Shown here: in pieces, positions 1 to 13,008 of the stretch | Position numbering within the stretch: position 1 is the first letter of the stretch | How the letters are laid out: each line of letters begins with the position of its first letter | From: Leucocoprinus leucothites | Taxonomy: Eukaryota; Basidiomycota; Agaricomycetes; Agaricales; Agaricaceae | Reading direction: 5' to 3' | NCBI GenBank assembly: GCA_013368445.1 | Contig: JAACJO010000014.1 | Coordinates: forward strand, 868,001 to 932,000 | DNA length: 64,000 bases | Notes under the pieces: generated by a model | The model's database searches: none | Told to the model about the DNA's origin: nothing | The model's input: only the letters and a program-made list of their open reading frames with translations | Position numbers and translations under genes: made by a program

Positions 1-806
1 CTCGGAATTCTTTCGGTTTTCAACCGTAACAGTGGCTGGGGTGATTGTGTTGACCGTATCCCTGGGTAAGTACCCATATTTATCTTGCATCATGCAACGG
101 AAGAAGATTGACCGGACGATTTACCAACAGTCACCCTCTGTCAATTGACACGCTATGCAATCTCCCAGCAGATCTGCCAGAAATTGATACCACGAGCACC
201 GTCTTGACGGGTTCATCGGACGGTTATGTACGAGCAGTCCAAATACTGCCCACGAAACTGCTGGGAGTTGTCGCCGATCACGGGAATTGGCCCGTGGAGA
301 GAATCGCCGTGGGAGGTGGAACTGGCACACTAACCATTGACTCAGAAGAAGCGAATGATGATGACGAAGAGTGGCATGGGATAGGGACGGAAAAGAACAA
401 GGTTTCCGGAATTGCGGCAAGTAGTAGTGATAGGGATGACAACGAACCCGCTTCAGGAGGCCGCTGGTGGGTTGGTAGTGTGGGACATGAGGACGGCCTG
501 AGATTGAGTGACCTGATGGCGTTTTTCCGCGACGGTGAAAATGCAGATACAGGCACCATGGGCGTTGCCAATGACAGTGACGTCGAGGACGGTGACTCGG
601 AAGCGCATGGCGAAGTCGGTGATGTAATATCGGGGATTGAAGTGGATATTCAGGGAAGCAAAGACGATAGTCAATGGCCGAAACCTGTTCAAGCTGCTGT
701 TAAGCGAAAGCGGGAACGGGAGAGAGCTTCAGGAGGAGCAAAGAACAAGAAGGGAAAAAGAAATGCTGTTGCTGTCGATGATGCATCATTTTTCGGAGAC
801 CTATAA
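1..806 (+). CDS. JIP5: JIP5/WDR55 WD40-repeat protein, 3' end (5' part outside window)
   Basis: C-terminal part of a WD40 protein of the JIP5 (WDR55) family, nucleolar factors linked to ribosome biogenesis. Exon 1..65 reads in frame 1 as a blade ending GWGDCVDRIPG; an intron 66-130 (gtaagt...caacag) splits a glycine codon; the last exon 131..806 begins with HPLSIDTLCNLP and holds the family signatures TGSSDGYVRAVQI and VVADHGNWPVERI, an acidic linker, then a lysine/arginine-rich tail (KKGKRN) ending FFGDL. The acidic plus basic tail after the last blade is typical of JIP5. The stop is at 804-806. The propeller N-terminus is missing because the window starts inside the gene. Family assignment is from recognised motifs. 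Confidence 0.88.
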
Positions 807-1891
807 TCAGTTTTCTTTCGTAAATACTTCTGGCAGATGCATTCGGCGTCATTGCTCAGACATGATGTCGAATTTCCCGATTGTCCACGCTAAGATTACA
901 ATCACCATGTTCTAACTTACTTCGAGAGTCTATCATCTCATGTAGGGGTATATTGGTTCTCGGCATGTTTGATGATAACCACGAGTGAGGAGCCCTGTTG
1001 GCGTAAAAACGTTTGTCCTGGCGCTCAAGCTGAGGCTTCGATTCTCTTGATGTCACGGTGACAACGTGGTGTTGTCAAGCACAATGACCGGGAGACTTCA
1101 TTCGCGTTTACCGTTTAACAGGCACGCACAATCCTGAAAGCAATCCTGCGTCGGAATAGCAGTCTCCCGTTCCTTAATACTCAGTGCTTGCTGAATAATT
1201 AATTTATGTCTTGCGTTAGGAAGACATAGTACAGCTGCGCCGCGGTAGGGCCCGCTTCATCTATAACGCCTACCGTCCGGTTTTCACGAATTACAGCCAT
1301 CCTGACCTTCAACCGCAGGGCTCGAGGCTCAGAGACTAGAATGCGTCAAGGACTCAAAGTGGGTCTCAAACCAATTGTTAATCTGCGGCGTTAGAAGTGG
1401 ATCAAGGATCGATTTAGGAGGCAAGGTCATGGTGTAGCTGTATCAGCAGTTATTCCGACACAGTGTGTTCTTCTGGAACATGGTTTGCGAACCACTCATC
1501 TGAAGGCGGCTTTTTGAGCAGACTGGCCTGCTCTGAGCAACGGGCCAATATAGGAAAAGGGGTGGGAAATAGTGCGCGTGTCGCGTCCATATGTAGAAGG
1601 AGACTGTATACTTTCCTCGTCACCGGAAATCACTTCAATTTCGAAAATCCCCCACCTCGAAGTTAAAAATGCAATTATCGAGTTGTGCGGTTATAGTTCT
1701 TTCGAGCGACTCAGGGCAACACGGGGGAATGGGAGAATGCCGAACTTTTAACTGGCACGTGCCATGCAAAGGCGGATCTTACATTGGCGCCTAACATTAA
1801 GTTGGAGTCGTGCCAGGGTTTACGACTTGACCACCTACAGCTGTCATATACCCTCTACGAATACGTATCACTTGACTGAAGACGCTGAAAT
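807..1891. other. Intergenic, no gene recognised
   Basis: Only short open frames without family resemblance. It must hold the JIP5 terminator and the promoter of the downstream aldehyde dehydrogenase; I see no clear TATA box or repeat. Confidence 0.6.
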
Positions 1892-4174
1892 ATGTTCGTT
1901 GCTGCCAGAAATCTCGTGAAGGCACATAACCGAGTCTCCGTTACTCGCGCTATCTCTACCCGAGCTTCCAATATTCTTTCCTCATTGGGAATCAGTTCAG
2001 ACGGCGAACTCAACGGCGTATATGACGGTCATTGGCACGGATCTGGGGAGGTCATAGTTTCTACTTGCCCTACTACTGGGGAAGAGCTTGCTCGTATCAG
2101 GACCGCCTCTAAAACAGAGCTGCGCGAAGCACTAGAACGAACCCGTGAGGCATACACCATCTTCCGTAGTAAGTGTCCAGTATCCCAAGTAAAAGGGAGG
2201 TGCATGATAATATTGTATTGCAGATGTTCCTGCACCTAAACGCGGCGAAATTGTGAGGCGTATCCGTGAAGCCCTTGCCGCCAAGGTGAGCGCCGAGACG
2301 ACCAGCAGTGGTTGTAATACCCACCTATAATTATTTTAATTCTCTATTCTCTACCAGCGGGAAGACCTTGGAGCCCTTGTTACACTAGAAATGGGGAAAA
2401 TTCTGACAGAAGGTGTTGGAGAAGTTCAGGAATTTGTTGACATCGTGAGTGCGACATGATGTTTCGTTTTATCAAAACGCGGTGATGAATGTTCGTAGTG
2501 TGATTATGCAGTTGGCTTATCCAGAATGATGAATGGGAGGGTAGTCGCATCAGAAAGGCCAGAGCATTCGATTCTCGAAGGTGCGGAGATCAGAAGCCGA
2601 TGGATGTTTGGTTGCTGACATTTTGAGTTGTTTAGTTCCTAACCCTTTGGGCGTCGTTGCTGTCCTCTCAGCATTCAATTTTCCCGTCGCGGTTTATGGC
2701 TGGTATAATCTATTCCACTTGCCAAATTATTCTACTCCTAATGTAGATTTATAGGAATTTGGCTCTTTCAATGGCAGCTGGAAATGCAACAATCTGGAAG
2801 CCATCTCCGACAACACCCCTGTGTTCCATCGCAGTGACTAAAATAGTATCTAGTGTCCTTGAAGCCAATGGGGTTCCAGGCGCCGTTGCCAGTTTGGTGA
2901 CTGGCGGTAAAGATACTGGTGAAGCATTGGTCAATGATCCAAGTGTTGAGCTTGGTAAGCGTTTGAGATCTGCGACGTTCGCTTCCGGGAGTACTGATGG
3001 CTGTACAAGTATCTTTCACCGGTAGTGAGCGTGTTGGGCGAGCTGTCGGACAAGCTGTAATGTCACGCTTTGGGAAAACAATTCTGGAACTCGGTGGCAA
3101 TAATGGTGTGCTGTACTTTCCCTTGATAATACGCTCAACTGACAGATCGGTTTTAGCCTCGATAATAATGCCAGACGCGGATCTCTCCCTTGCGGTCCCG
3201 GCAGTTGGGTTTGGCGCCATAGGTACAGCTGGACAAAGGTGTACATCGACACGACGATTGTACCTCCATCGCTCCATTGCACCTGAGTTCTTGGAGCGCC
3301 TTCAGAAGCTCTATCAATCTATCAAACCCGGTGACCCATTAGAACAAAAGACCCTGCTTGGGCCTTTGCACACCCGCGCTGCGTGCGAAACCTATAGTGG
3401 CGCGATTGAGCATCTCAAAAAGGTTGGCTCGGAAATACTAGTTGGCGGAAAGCGATTCAGTGATGCACCGTTTGGTGCTGGCAACTTTGTCGAACCTGCT
3501 ATTTCTGTTCCCAAATCTGTTGATGTATCTGATAGCATCTGGACAACTGAAGTCTTTGCCCCTATCTTGAACGTTGGCATCTTCGATGAACTCGATCAGG
3601 CAATTGAATGGAATAATTCAGTCCCTCAGGTAAGTTTCATCCTTTCGCAATATTGTTACCTCGTTGCCCATATCTGGAAAAAAGGGACTATCGAGTAGTT
3701 TATGGACCCGTGATATCAGAAATGTGGGCAAGTGGATTGGTCCAAGCGGCTCTGATACCGGAATCGTCAATGTGCGTAATCGTTTTCAAATTCTGTCGCG
3801 GCTGAATTAAAGATAGAACCATCTAGGTGAACGTGGGCACCAGCGGCGCTGAAATTGGAGCTGCCTTCGGTGGTAACAAGGTTCGTCTTTCACCGTGTTG
3901 TTAGATCATCAACTCACATGGGGTGATATGTCGCAGAGTACTGGATGGTGATTCTGCGCAGTTACATGTGATGGGAAACCCAATTGACCGTCTAATTGAA
4001 TTTACAGGGGGCGTGAATCTGGAGGGGACGCTTGGAAACAATATGTGCGCTGGAGCGCATGTACCCGTATGTTTTCCGCATGCCCTCAATCTTGGAATTC
4101 TATTCACGTTATGTCATATAGTCAACTTCTCGAACCAGGCGCCGCTGGCGCAAGGTGTCAATTTCTCAGCATAG
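1892..4174 (+). CDS. Aldehyde dehydrogenase family 7 (antiquitin-like, ALDH7A1 type)
   Basis: NAD-dependent aldehyde dehydrogenase of the antiquitin family, which in animals oxidises alpha-aminoadipate semialdehyde in lysine breakdown. Thirteen exons join with consistent phase: 1892-2168, 2224-2285, 2358-2444, 2499-2580, 2636-2702, 2755-2954, 3010-3105, 3157-3629, 3685-3771, 3827-3880, 3937-3947, 4008-4066, 4122-4174, giving 535 aa, the normal family length. Seen: [33 protein letters not shown] (cofactor lysine), [11 protein letters not shown], the catalytic-glutamate motif ELGGNN, the nucleophile motif GQRCTS, and the family-7 C-terminus [12 protein letters not shown] ... LAQGVNFSA. The first ~25 residues are basic/hydroxylated without acidic residues and could be a mitochondrial presequence (inference). 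Exon 11 is only 11 nt. The gene looks intact; the lysine-pathway role in this fungus is inferred. Confidence 0.95.
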
Positions 4175-4813
4175 ATAATCTCTGGTGGTATATTCAGAAC
4201 ACTACGTATACTTTGAGCACAATGTGACGCCTTTTCGCAGTTTGACCAACACTCCTTGATTGCTTGATATAAATGAATGTCCAGTCTCTGATGGCGTCAA
4301 GAGCTTTAAACCGGCTCGGTTCACATGAGCGCTTATGAATTGGGGGCCCGTTTGACGGGCCACAGCCCACTGAATTGGAACATGGACACCAATCTGAGAT
4401 TTGGTGGGAAACTTCGTCGGTTCGTCCCATATCGCTTGGATTGAATTTGACTCTTCTTGAGTCTTCGGCAAGACTCTTGACAGCGTGATTTGTTTTCGCT
4501 CAGGCCGCCTTCATATTCAAGGGTCGCGGCTTTCTCCATCACCAGCGTAAGCGAGTGGGAAAAAGAATTCAGATTATGGCAGATCCATATGGAGTTAAAC
4601 CCGTGTGGGTTTGGTGGCCCTATACTAATGGGATGTGGGCTGGAGCTGCTGCGTTCGAGTTCATCCAAATCGTGCGTCACTTTTATAACTCCGTTAGCCC
4701 ACTATGTATCACCGAGCCAACCATTTATTGACTGACCTGCTAGGTTATTTCTATCTTTACTTACCACCAGCTTTGCTGTCCCTGTCCTCATCTTTCATCT
4801 TCTGCTTCTTAAC
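4175..4813. other. Intergenic, no gene recognised
   Basis: Space between the aldehyde dehydrogenase stop and the next plus-strand start. Overlapping short ORFs on both strands show no domain resemblance. A pyrimidine-rich stretch at about 4746-4812 directly precedes the next ATG, as often seen in fungal promoters. Confidence 0.5.
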
Positions 4814-6436
4814 ATGTCAACTCCCGACGACCTACCTTGGCCAGAACTAGGGAACGTTTCTCGCGGTGCAACTAGAGGCAATCAGGGCCAGAAGGGGGTT
4901 CTTGGTCCTCCTGACCGAGAGGGACGCTGCATCCTCCAGCTCCGTGTCCAGCCCGGCGTACTCGCAGTACGACTTAATCGACAAGCCAGCGAATGGTACC
5001 GCATATTAGACAACGAAGTCAATCGAGCGCTTAAGCTGACAAAGACGTACTGGAGGAAGGCAAGGAGACGGCAGGATTACGACGCGAGAGCTGACCAGGA
5101 TCATATGGAGTTACACGAGTGGCTGCAGCAACTCAAAGACAAGACAATGTCGCATTTGGAGCTTCTGATGCAGAAGGGAGACATACAAGGGCCACCATAT
5201 ACCATGCCAGACGACATTGAGCTCACCTTCCTCCGCAAATTCATCGAACGTCAGGCTTCCGGCATTCCCCATAACCCCCGGCTGCGAAACGCCATGCAAG
5301 ACGGAACTTACGCTCACCCAGATCACTCGGCTGAGTCACTCACGCCTGAGCCCTCGGAACAGAGTTTTATGGACTCTAGAAACCGTAAGTCGAGATAAAG
5401 CTCGCCCATTCTGCCCCAGAGCCACTGACTTTAGCGGACACAGACCGTGTGTCTGATGATTCCTTACAGCTTGGCCTTAACTCACGGTCCTCAGTATCTC
5501 CGTCCTTGATGAGCCCAGAGGCGCTGCTTCAGGAGGCCGGGTCATCAAGTAAGCGTTCCGAAAGTTAGGTGCTCATTGTCTGATATCCAATTCCAGAGCA
5601 AGCATTACAGGCTGCTCGAATGTCGCTACTTCGAGCACAGAAAGACACTCAAGATGCATTTATGCGCTATACGGCCTGTCTTGACGTGGAGAGGCAAGCA
5701 AGACAGGCAGTCACAACCGCCGAAAAACGCCGCGACGAAATCAGTATGTCTCCAGTCGGTGGTCCTTTAACAGCCTACTAACTAACTACACTGACAGTGG
5801 GTGCCCTCCTGGCGAGGAGCCAACCCTCTGCAGGTTTGTTCACGGTCCTTCCATAGCAATGCCTGAGGTCTCAATAAAGATCTTCTTCCAATCGTAGATT
5901 TTGCTACAGACTCGCGATCCAGAAATTCCTCCCTCTCAGGAGATGAGCGAGGAAGTCCTTCGAGATACCACGCCGAAGTAAGCACCTTGCTTTCTCCCAT
6001 GGGTTCTATTTCCGACCGCGAATTCAAGTTTCAAGACAACCGATCTAATTTCATTGATACGCGCGTGCAACCTAAATCTATGGAACAATGGTCAGAACAG
6101 GATACCACTCAGGGGATGTATCCCACAAACGAAGTAACGAATCACATCGAGGTGCGAGGAATGACCTCCGACTGTTCATCGTGATTTTGACGTCCTCCCT
6201 GATCGCAGGATCCCTCTGGCCGATCTAGAAAAAGAACATGGGATCACCCGGCTCAGCTCACAGGTGATGTTGAATTCTGACTGTTAATTGTCGAAACGTC
6301 GCTGACAAAAAAATATGGCAGATGGTCAATATGCATGTGAGGTAACGTTGAATATATCGAAGCATCACCTTCTCTTATTCATGAACAGATCAGGACCTTA
6401 CATCCCTACCTCCACGCAAGCGTCTACACCACATGA
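4814..6436 (+). CDS. Unrecognised 411-aa protein with a central coiled-coil-like stretch
   Basis: I do not recognise this family. Eight exons can be joined with every splice phase consistent: 4814-5384, 5444-5548, 5597-5743, 5798-5833, 5898-6151, 6209-6263, 6322-6341, 6389-6436. That closure supports a real gene. The first 190 residues hold a charged helical region (LDNEVNRALKLTKTYWRKAR, later HMELHEWLQQLKDKTMSHLE) then a Pro/Ser linker; exons 2-4 hold a heptad-like stretch (ALQAARMSLLRAQKDTQDAF ... DVERQARQAVTTAEKRRDEI); the C-terminal third is polar and low complexity. No signal peptide or membrane segment. Exons 7 and 8 are short (20 and 48 nt) and are the least certain; read-through of exon 5 would instead stop at 6184. 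Confidence 0.6.
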
Positions 6437-7786
6437 TACCCGGATTTGACGTTATTAATAATCCAGGTTTGCAACCAGCCAACATGACACTACCATCTTG
6501 ACATGTATAGACCTTATTTATTTTTGGGCTCGCGTGTTCGTGGCCGTGTATTGGTATCTTCTGCATTCCTGGTTTTATTATTATTGTGTTTGGACGACTA
6601 TCGTGGATTCTTTTCAGCATATCATTGAGCATCACTACCATGTATTCTACTCTTATGTTCTGGCCATCAGAGGCCACAGACGACCGCCTGTAGTATAGAG
6701 TTTTTGTTTTGTCGGAAATCAACGTTTCAATACTGATTGCATCTGTGGCGTCTGATGGTCAATGGGCATCACGAAACTCTCTCAAGAAGTCGTAATCTTC
6801 TGCTCCCAACGTGCTCACTCAGCGTATCAAGTTTTATATTTCGGTCTTGAGTCTTCTTAGTATCTTCTTAATCCCCTTTGCCGTTCAAACGATTATAAAC
6901 GGGCAGCTCACATTAATATCAGGCTTTTAATAGGCTGCCGGCGTGATTACATGTCCACGGCAGGCCCACCATGTTGCTCGGTTGGATATTCGGGATAGAA
7001 ATGGGGCTTACGCCTTTATCAACCGGACCTGTGCTTGCTCTTGACCATACCATCCACATCCGAGAAATTTCGGCCGGTTGCACGCACTGTTGGACGTCGC
7101 CTGAAAAAATAAAAATAAGGTGAACCCAGTTGGAGAGTCGGAAGAACCAGAACAATATCCACTCATACAGGCTCAAATCCGAATACCCCACACACCCTCA
7201 GTTGAGAAATATTCCAGGAATTTCACATCTTTGCAGCAATACGACCTATTCGAAGCAACTATCGTCAACGTCATAGTATCACGTGTTTGCAACGAGGCCC
7301 GCAGGGTCATCTTGTGAAGCCAACGATAAGTTATATTAGGACATAAGGAATGCTATCTACACTGACAAGCCTTTAGGAATCTATTGCTGTTTCCACCCTC
7401 CGTAATTCTGGTTATTATCTGTTTTTACGGCCTTCATCATGCCTCGATAGTTATTGTGTTGAACGGTTAGAGCGCAAGTGGGCGTTTACTGATGTTATTG
7501 TCCTCAAACGGCCCTGTTGAGTTACGCACACACAAAAAGTGCTCCGAGGGGGGAAGTAAATAAATTACAGAGCCGTACCCTTCTTCGGACGTGAACTTGA
7601 CGCATAATAACTCTGGGATGTGCCTCGCAGTTTCAACTCACAACCCGATCCTTCACCGCCTTCGAATTATATCTTAGTCCGCGTGCACTACACGTGTATC
7701 ACCCTTGAAGACGTTTATACCGGATTGCAACTTTTACAACGTTTTCAGGACCCAGCATCTTCCCCTCTTGCTACATTGAAATCACT
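6437..7786. other. Intergenic, no gene recognised
   Basis: AT-rich stretch with scattered stops in all frames; open frames on either strand are short and featureless. I see nothing I can support beyond flanking UTR/promoter sequence. Confidence 0.5.
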
Positions 7787-9418
7787 ATGCTTCAGTTACA
7801 TCGCGTTCGCCCAAGTGCCATGCAGGCAGATCCTCTCTGGCAAGGCAGTAAGTTCACTATATGTTCGTTTTGAGGCCATGGAAGCTTAATATATGTATTT
7901 TCGGAACAACCACAGAGATAATCTGCCGTCAATATGTCCAGGGATATTGTAGCTACGGTGCACGGTGCAAATACGACCACCCACCAACTGGAGAGCCACA
8001 ATGGCTAGACCCTCAACCGCTTCCGCTCTACCCACAAGCGGAACATGGCAAGGAAAACTGGTTTTTCTCTCCAGAAAGGCCGTATTCGGAGGGGCAGAAC
8101 AATGATGTCTCTCGGCTTCAGCCTCATTATCCGATGACAAGCCGACCATTGGGGAATGGGACATTTTCGCATGGGACCAAGGTCCCGCGATCTCAAACTG
8201 CTGCACACGATTACGTAGATCCCAAGAAAATACGCTCGATAATCGCCTGGAAAACAACCCCCTGTAAACATTTCGTGAAAAATAATGGGTGGTGCCCGTT
8301 AGGAGACGCATGTAACTTGTACGTGGGCGCACAAAGTTCTGCTGCAGTTTATAATCTGATACCTTATAGCATCCATGACTGGCAGTTAGTCTATAGTACT
8401 ATGTGGAATAGAGATATCATCCGTAAAACTGCCGAGTCATCTGCTAGGCCTGATGGAAATCACAAGGCCACATCTCATTGCTGGGCCCATGTACAAGGAT
8501 TTTGTGGTGCGCGAAGTTGCCCGCATTTCCATCCAGCGGATATTCAGCCCTGTGAGTCCGAGAGATACAATGTGAGCGAGACCTATGTTTACTGACCTCG
8601 TTTAAGACGTCAAGTATACGCCATGCCCAGCATGGGTCCTTTGCGATAGGCGGAGCACTTGTCCATTCAAGCATTGGGATGTCCTACCGCCAGGCTCACA
8701 GGAGTCCGAGATGCTGGCCGCTCCTCCGCCTACCCTTCCGCCTCCACCCCCACCCCCCGCAGTATTTTACCCTCCACCGCCCCCGCCGCCCCCTCCGGCT
8801 ACGTACACCCCTACCGTTATCCCTACCTCCAACCAAGTTGAGGTGAACGGAACAACATATTTCAGTCTCGCACCGGAGGCTTCCTTGGCAGACGATTTCA
8901 CCTACCCGCAGAACGGCCCAATCGCCGTTCCTGTTCCCATGGCTGCACTTCCTCCGACTCATTTCCTCTCTGAAGGAGTAAATCCCCCGTCCTTATCGCC
9001 AATGTCTAGTCACCACTACGTGCCACAAGCTTACCAGCCCCATGTGGAGCCACTGTCGTTCCTTGAGCAGGCATACGTAAACGAGCCATCACCCCTATTG
9101 TCACCTCCCGACGCCCATGCGCAGAGTCTGCATGTTATGCCGCCCGAAGACACGAGGCCCAATCATTCAGAATTTATACCTTCGAGCAGGGCGGAGTCAG
9201 AGCCAATACCAAATGAAGGGTCTTTTGGCGAGACGAAGAATGAAGCCGAAGCGGACCCCACAAGCGGGCATAATTCCGCTGCCGAACCAGACACAACCGA
9301 AGATCACAGACGCAAGAGAAAATCGCATGGACATGTTCGACGAATCAGCATCAACGTAAAAACTGGTGAGGTGATCGAGCGTACGCTGGATGGTCGGCAT
9401 GGTGTATATGGGCTGTAA
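7787..9418 (+). CDS. CCCH zinc-finger protein with four fingers and a proline-rich tail
   Basis: Likely RNA-binding protein. Exons 7787-7847, 7916-8318, 8370-8551 and 8607-9418 join with consistent phases to 485 aa. Four CCCH motifs are visible: CRQYVQGYCSYGARCKYDH near the N-terminus; CKHFVKNNGWCPLGDACNFIH (Cys-x9-Cys-x5-Cys-x3-His), whose last residues are completed across an intron; CWAHVQGFCGARSCPHFH; and CPAWVLCDRRSTCPFKH. A proline-rich block (about 8730-8805) follows, then an acidic/polar tail with a basic patch (RRKRKSHGHVRR) that could be a nuclear signal. A second in-frame ATG at 7820 is an alternative start. CCCH fingers usually bind RNA or, in some families, protein partners; which applies here cannot be told from sequence. 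I cannot name an ortholog. Confidence 0.85.
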
Positions 9419-12400
9419 TTAGCTTGAGATCCCCGGTGGATCCCAAGTCATTCAAAACCCTGTACTTCTTAGTGCCTCGATGCTGACTATGTGCATAAGA
9501 TTGTTGTAATATAGTGCCAAGCTGATGACGCTGTTGAGTCTTGTATAATCTCGACAATGTGACCATGCCTCGGGGAGTCTTAGTAATAATAGGCGATAAA
9601 ACATTTCAAGATGGTTTCTGATGGTTTGTCTCGGGCGCTGTTGGATCTGTGAGCCATATTATTGGCGAGTGTTAGGCATGGCAAGAGGTGAAGGTCTGGA
9701 ATCTAATTCCAACAGGAAGCCAATACATTCCGCTCGTGACCACGACTGCTGGAAGCTACCTCGACAAAAATTGGGGTTCAGTGAGTCTGTTCTCGGCAAG
9801 TTACTGGAAAAGGTAATGGGTAGAGCCTTGAAGTTCTCATATTTTGACCAAGGTGGGAGCGTGCAGGGCAACTTGATTTTAGATTAGGGCCGACATGGAG
9901 AGACTGCGCTCTATGACAGATACTCTATTAGATTGGGTTTGAGTCATCTCTTGATCTAGACTGTATTTTTTGGATGTTCAAAAAGAAGCCCGAGATTTTT
10001 GTGCAAGGGAGCGAGGTTGGGGTGCGAGAGTGTTGGATAATTCTTTTCCTTCCAAACCCGGTCCTAGGGATAAATAATACGTCTACTTCAGCCCATACTC
10101 TCAATCTGGGTGGCCCATACCTCCAGGAGAATGATTGCAGGGCATGTCACGCTGTCAGAACGACTACATATAAAAAGGGAAAACCAGTCTCCTGGCGTCC
10201 GGATACAGCTAGACGGGGTTTTGGGATGGAGTCCCCATTCAGCGGGTATAGGGAAAGGATTCGGTTGGTCGGAACTTCAGGTGGAGCGAGACTGGCGAAA
10301 TTGGTGACCAAACATCGAAGGAGGAAGAGTATGTCAAGTGGACTACCATAAAGAGGTCATGAATGGTTGGGCATAGTTAGCATTGACAAACTATGCCCCG
10401 GTAAGACTGGACGCGAGGGATGGATTAGCTGAAAAAAGAACCAAACATGCCTGCATTCAATTCGCCAGAGAAGCGAGGAGAAATATACGTCCGCGGCCAT
10501 GACGTTCCAGCACTCGTCTGGGTGATGGAAAGAAGGCTTGTCGGCGCTCTTGAAAGAAGACGAGTAGAGTATATGCAACAATGTGCGCTTGAGAAACCAA
10601 AGTGTCCTGGGGCGCCCAAAATGACAGTAGCTTGATCAAAGTCAAAGGTTGTTCTAGTAACAGAAAAGTTCCATCGGAAAGTCTACTATGGGACCCGGAA
10701 ATGATCCAAGACAGCCGTTTGTAATGTGCTTGGTACGACCAGTGTTCAGTGATGTCTCCCGAAGCATCTCATCCATCTCGCTAAGGAAGTAGAATATACC
10801 GCAATGAGTCGTTTGGTGGGTCACTCCATCCAGCTCAAGGCAATGATGTGAGAGCAAGTTGATAATTTGAGAAGCATTGAATCCACTTTCCAGAGCGTTG
10901 AAGGATGTTCCAAGTAGGTACTCGAGAACGTCGGATTCCGGTTGCTGACACTATCGACGAACTGCATGTGCGAATCTGTGTGAAAGCCAGTGAGGCCCAG
11001 ACCATCGGCTGCAGGTCTACAGCGGAGTTGAGTATTATGGGCGTTATAACTAAAGCTTTAAGGAGGTTCGAGATATGAGATTCAGCCGGTGACTCTGAGT
11101 GGGTCCGGTCAAGGTCCGACGACATCAATGCATTAAGACACGGACCTGATGTGGAATATTCGTCTCCGGAGACGCCCGAGTCTACCTCGCCCAGAACCTC
11201 ATCTCCATGATCCTATTATTTGGTCCTGAAATTCCTCAGGCTCTAGTAACAAGAAACTTCACATAACTCATTATCAGGCAACTATTGGGAAGGCGGTACC
11301 TTCCAGCTGGGTAGTCAAATCGCGACGAGGCTCTTCACCTTCTGATCTCAATTTACCATATCGACTGGTTAGAATATACGGAACGAGTTCGTTGGCCAGC
11401 GACCTCGTACGCTACATTGTATTTACATCTCAATCTCTCGATTGCAGTATCGTCCAAGTCCGTGATCACTCTACCGATCACTTCGTTGCTTATCGACCTT
11501 CGAGCCGACACGCGCCATTGTTTCCGCGTATTCGTCGGGCGGTTTAGGACATGAAATTGGGGCGATCGCTGAGGCGCTCCCATTCAATTGAATCCGTAGG
11601 AAGCGACCGGCTCCTTGCTTCTTGTCCTGTCTGAGCAACACGAGGAACACCGAGATCCAGATATTTAAAACAGTTCGAGGGAGTGTACTACCACCACAGA
11701 ATGCGAACATATGACATATCCATCTTTCTGACGCACTTGTATTTTGGAAAGGAGAATCCTTGTCAATGCTTGGAGGGGCGGCGGTGACACCTGGAGGAAC
11801 ATGCGCACCGGGATAGTTCAGATGCTTGGCATGACGACAGAGCCTGATATCAGTGCATGATGCCTCAACTGAGGCAACATTGCCGCGAGCTAGTCGAGGT
11901 GCCTGGAAATCACAGTCAGCGGGAACAGAAAGTGAATATCACTCCTGTACTAGCAGATGTGGTACCATTGATGTTTTTAATTAAATGCAGTAAGAACTTG
12001 TCCCAGATGACCTAGATGGTCGGGGTAGCAATGCTGTGGGCATGTCGATCAGACGCCAATGACAGGCGGAGTGGTTAATGTTGTATATGGGGCAAAATGA
12101 TAATGAAATGATATAGACTCTAGGTCGTCACCTGCGGCAAGGTGATTACCGGCCTACGTAGTGACCTTGTGCATTCTTGGGCTCTCGTTGTTCATCTGGT
12201 GTTGCCCGATTTTGGACTGCAACTTCAAGTTCGAGCGGATCCTCAAAGGACCGGCGTGGCATGGAATGTATACCTGGTGAGCAACAATCGCGGCAGCCAC
12301 TGGTTAGCGTCTTAACCGTCATCGACCCCCGATCGGGCAGGTATGAAGCTTGGAGCTGAAAGCCCGATACACCTGGGTATCTATGCGGTTTGAGTGGTAA

Positions 12401-13008
12401 GTTGTACCTTCAGGTGAGTAGTTTGATTCATGTAACAAGACGTCCGTTAAATTGGCACTCATCAGCACTACGCAGTGGAGATTTGGACAACTTGTATCAA
12501 ATTCGCGAACTTGTAGACTGCAGCGCGGCCCCGCGTGCTTAAGTTTCCTTCAAAGCTTGAAAAAGGCGGTTCTCTCGATTGGTAGCATGCCCGGCTCCTA
12601 CTCCAGGCAACTATAATCCTAACGGCTATGGGTGGACCGTTCCCGATTGCAATTCTTGGGCATCGCACGTGGAATACCTCCTCCCTTGACCATGATTCAT
12701 TGTAATGCTTGATGACCCTCCATCAAGTCTATCCTCGATCCTGACACTACTTGCCCAGCAACTCTTACAAATACCGCATTTTGGGAGAGCATGTTAGTAA
12801 AGAATACTGATAAATTTTCGACGCCGCCCAGGTTTCGCGCCTTGGGTCTCGGCATATTTTTTGGCCATATTGCTCCGTTCCACTGGGACTTAGGCTCGGT
12901 CCTCTCTTTACACCAGCTCCATACTTCCAATGTGAGCCTTTACTGACTATCGTCCGCCTCTTGGAGTCCTGAAACATTTCCTTTCGAATCTCTTTCGAAT
13001 CTAGGCCG
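9419..13008. other. 3.6 kb gene-poor region, no gene recognised
   Basis: Longest gene-free stretch of the window. Open frames are short and overlap on both strands with no domain resemblance. One minus-strand frame (11710 to 11471) has a hydrophobic segment (VLNIWISVFLVLL) but no supporting splice structure or homology I can see. No transposon ends, terminal repeats or tRNA found by eye. It could hold a non-coding transcript or a decayed gene; neither is supported. Confidence 0.4.

Noticed and set aside
10447..11710. Possible small genes in the 9.4-13.0 kb gap
   Set aside because: ORFs are short, overlap on both strands and show no splice-consistent extension or recognised motif.
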